This document shows, piece by piece, positions 62,078 through 64,000 of a stretch of DNA of 64,000 nucleotides. Under the pieces are notes generated by a model. It had not been told where the DNA came from. It did not search any database and was given only the letters and a program-made list of their open reading frames with translations. Numbering within the stretch: the stretch's first letter is position 1; each line of letters starts with the position of its first letter. The position numbers and the translations under genes are program-made. This stretch comes from Streptomyces roseofulvus (lineage in GTDB: Bacteria > Actinomycetota > Actinomycetes > Streptomycetales > Streptomycetaceae). The stretch spans positions 3,348,001 to 3,412,000 of the forward strand of contig NZ_BAAAWE010000001.1 of NCBI RefSeq assembly GCF_039534915.1. The letters are read 5' to 3'.

Positions 62078-64000
62078 TTAGTCGCTCGCGATCGCGTTCA
62101 GGACGTTCATCCGGCCCGCGCGGAAGGCCGGGACCAGGGCCGCGAAGAGGCCCACGAAGGCCGAGCCGACGAAGACCGTGGCGATCGTCGGCCAGGGGAT
62201 CTCCAGGACGCCGAAGCCCTCCAGGGCGAGGAGCTGCTGGGCCGCCGTGCCCCAGCCCATGCCCAGGCCGAGTCCGAGCAGGGCGCCGAAGAGCGCGATC
62301 ACCACCGACTCCAGGCGGATCATCCTCCGCAGCTGGCGGCGCGAGAGACCGATGGCCCGCATGAGGCCGATCTCGCGGGTGCGCTCCACCACCGACAGGG
62401 CCAGGGTGTTCACCACGCCGAGGATCGCGACGACGATCGCCAGCGCCAGCAGGCCGTAGACGATGTTCAGGAGCTGGCCCACCTGCTTCTGCAGGGACTC
62501 CTTGTAGTCGGCCTGGTCGGCGACCTTGTACTGGGGGTACTCCGCGAGCGCCGTCTTCAGCGACGCGTACGCCGCCTCCTCCTGCCCGTCCCGGGCGCTC
62601 GCGAGGAGCAGCACCGGGGCCGGCATCCGCTCGGCCGGCACGTGCGCCCGGGCGGTGGTGACGTTCGTGTACAGGGCGCCGTTGTCGACGTTCCCGCTGT
62701 CGACCGTGATCGCCACGACCTTCAGCCTGGCCGTCGAGCCGTGCGCGAAGGCGACGGAGAGGGTGTCGCCGACCTTCACGCCGTGCGCCGTCGCGTAGTC
62801 GCTGCCGACGGACATCGCGCCCGGCCCGAAGGCGGCCGCCAGGTCACCGGAGGCGACCTCGCGCTTCAGGTCCCGCGGGTACTCCGGCTCGGTCGCGGCC
62901 AGCCGCTCCCGGGAGACCTTGCCCGCCGGGTCCGTGATGCGCACGTCGACGGGCCGGTACTCGGTGACGTGGTCCAGGCCCGCCACCTTCTCCACCGCGG
63001 CCTGCGCCTGCGGCACGATCGGCGCGCCCATCGGGTGCTGCACGATGTAGTCGGCGCCGACGGACCGGTCCAGCTCCTCGGTGGCCGAGGCGACCATGGA
63101 GGAGCCGACGACCGAGAGGCAGGCGACCAGCGCCAGGCCGATCATCAGGGCCGCGCCGGTCGCGCCGGTCCGGCGCGGGTTGCGGAGCGCGTTCCGCTCG
63201 GCCATCCGGCCGACCGGTCCGAAGACCCGCAGGACGACCGCGCCGAGCACCCGGACGACCCCGCCCGCGAGGACCGGGCCGACGACGACGAAGCCGAGCA
63301 GCGACAGCACGATCCCGACGCCGAGCCACAGGGACCCCGTACCGGCCTTCTCGGCCTGAGTCGCGGCCCACAGCGCGCCGCCGCCGGCGAGCGTCAGCAG
63401 CAGGCCGAGGGCGCCGCGGAGCCGGCCGGCCCGCCCGTCGGCGGGGGTGCCCGCGTCGCGCAGGGCGGCCATCGGGGAGACCTTGCCGGCCCGGCGGGCC
63501 GGGACGTAGGCGGAGAGGACGGTGACGAGGACGCCGAGGGCGAGGCCGACGACGGGGGTCGTCCAGGCGACGGTGAGGTCGCGGGTGGACAGCTCCATGC
63601 CCATGGTGGACATGAGCTCCATCAGGCCGACGGCGAGGCCGACGCCGGCGGCGACACCGGCGACGGAGCCGATCACGCCGAGCATGACCGCCTCGACCAG
63701 CACCGACCGGTTGATCTGCCTGCGGCCGGCGCCGATGGCCCGCAGCAGGCCGATCTCGCGGGTGCGCTGGGCGACCAGCATCGAGAAGGTGTTGACGATG
63801 AGGAAGACGCCGACGAGGAAGGCGATCCCGGCGAAGCCGAGCATCGCGTACTTCATGACGTCGAGGAAGCCGGCCACGTCCTCCCGGCCCGCGTCGGCCG
63901 CCTCGGCGGCGGTCTGCAGCGTGTAGCCGCCCCCGAGCGCGGCGGCGACGTCCGCCTTCAGCGTCTCGTCGGCGACGCCCGGCTTCCCCTCCACCATCAC
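62078..64000 (-). CDS. FtsX/MacB-type ABC transporter permease (5' end outside window)
   Basis: 640 residues of the C-terminal side are visible; the frame is open to the window edge. FtsX domains appear twice: near the visible start (FSMLVAQRTREIGLLRAIGA, preceded by FLIVNTF) and at the end (LALSVVERTREIGLMRAIGL), each with four membrane segments, and a MacB-like external domain between. The second half ends NVLNAIASD. It belongs to the same family as the 843-residue permease at 13668 and is probably paired with an ATPase encoded just upstream, outside the window. Lipid or peptide export is likely. Partial. Confidence 0.93.
   Translation of the reverse strand: MMVEGKPGVADETLKADVAAALGGGYTLQTAAEAADAGREDVAGFLDVMKYAMLGFAGIAFLVGVFLIVNTFSMLVAQRTREIGLLRAIGAGRRQINRSVLVEAVMLGVIGSVAGVAAGVGLAVGLMELMSTMGMELSTRDLTVAWTTPVVGLALGVLVTVLSAYVPARRAGKVSPMAALRDAGTPADGRAGRLRGALGLLLTLAGGGALWAATQAEKAGTGSLWLGVGIVLSLLGFVVVGPVLAGGVVRVLGAVVLRVFGPVGRMAERNALRNPRRTGATGAALMIGLALVACLSVVGSSMVASATEELDRSVGADYIVQHPMGAPIVPQAQAAVEKVAGLDHVTEYRPVDVRITDPAGKVSRERLAATEPEYPRDLKREVASGDLAAAFGPGAMSVGSDYATAHGVKVGDTLSVAFAHGSTARLKVVAITVDSGNVDNGALYTNVTTARAHVPAERMPAPVLLLASARDGQEEAAYASLKTALAEYPQYKVADQADYKESLQKQVGQLLNIVYGLLALAIVVAILGVVNTLALSVVERTREIGLMRAIGLSRRQLRRMIRLESVVIALFGALLGLGLGMGWGTAAQQLLALEGFGVLEIPWPTIATVFVGSAFVGLFAALVPAFRAGRMNVLNAIASD

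Overview
The window is a typical Streptomyces chromosomal segment: very high G+C, strong third-position G/C bias, frequent GTG starts, and gene content that includes the UUA-reading leucine tRNA (bldA), a c-di-AMP riboswitch in front of a resuscitation-promoting-factor gene, roadblock/LC7 proteins and many lipoproteins. From memory (not checked here) the order cystathionine beta-synthase, thiolase, bldA, ABC pair, cyclopropane synthase, ndh, ppx, DUF501, divIC, enolase, rpfA, rpfC, P450, mazG, mfd, MacB permease matches the SCO3070-SCO3110 region of S. coelicolor, so most of the window is conserved core chromosome with a few strain-variable inserts.

Layout. 1-1848: tail of a roadblock/LC7-type regulatory operon. 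1880-9564: RpiR regulator, DUF4232 lipoprotein, cystathionine beta-synthase, SGNH hydrolase, thiolase with a 59-bp direct repeat at its 3' end, and two uncharacterised proteins. 9588-11120: alpha/beta hydrolase and divergent TetR with two palindromic operators. 11182-16199: Bax-inhibitor-like membrane protein, bldA, and a MacB-type ABC exporter pair. 16251-26935: on the minus strand, a lipid- and energy-metabolism block (Cfa, NDH-2), a coupled divIC/DUF501/ppx block, enolase, two Rpf muralytic enzymes (rpfA carries the ydaO riboswitch) and a P450. 27038-30525: flavohaemoprotein with an Rrf2 regulator, MazG, and a SurA-like lipoprotein.

30648-42334 is more accessory: a polyprenyl-phosphate glycosyltransferase divergent from a YfhO-type membrane glycosyltransferase, a surface protein with a sortase-like tail, a VOC protein, a Ser/Thr kinase with a coupled membrane protein, an unusual HTH / N6-adenine-methylase / specificity-domain fusion whose NPPF motif reads HPPF, a secreted protein made of two copies of one domain, and a DUF1963 protein.

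42423-53189 is the most striking element: a single 3588-residue secreted RHS/YD-repeat polymorphic toxin with LamG domains, an extreme lysine-rich segment, a hydrophobic segment, a HINT autoprotease and a C-terminal DNA/RNA non-specific endonuclease. The DUF1963 gene just downstream is a candidate immunity gene. 53355-64000 returns to housekeeping genes: small membrane proteins, GNAT, secreted HNH nuclease, SCO6745-like protein with divergent TetR, mfd, a Phd/PIN toxin-antitoxin pair preceded by a 43-bp perfect hairpin, and a MacB-type permease cut by the window end.

Names are based on reading motifs; no database search was run. Starts were moved where an internal codon had a clearly better Shine-Dalgarno sequence.
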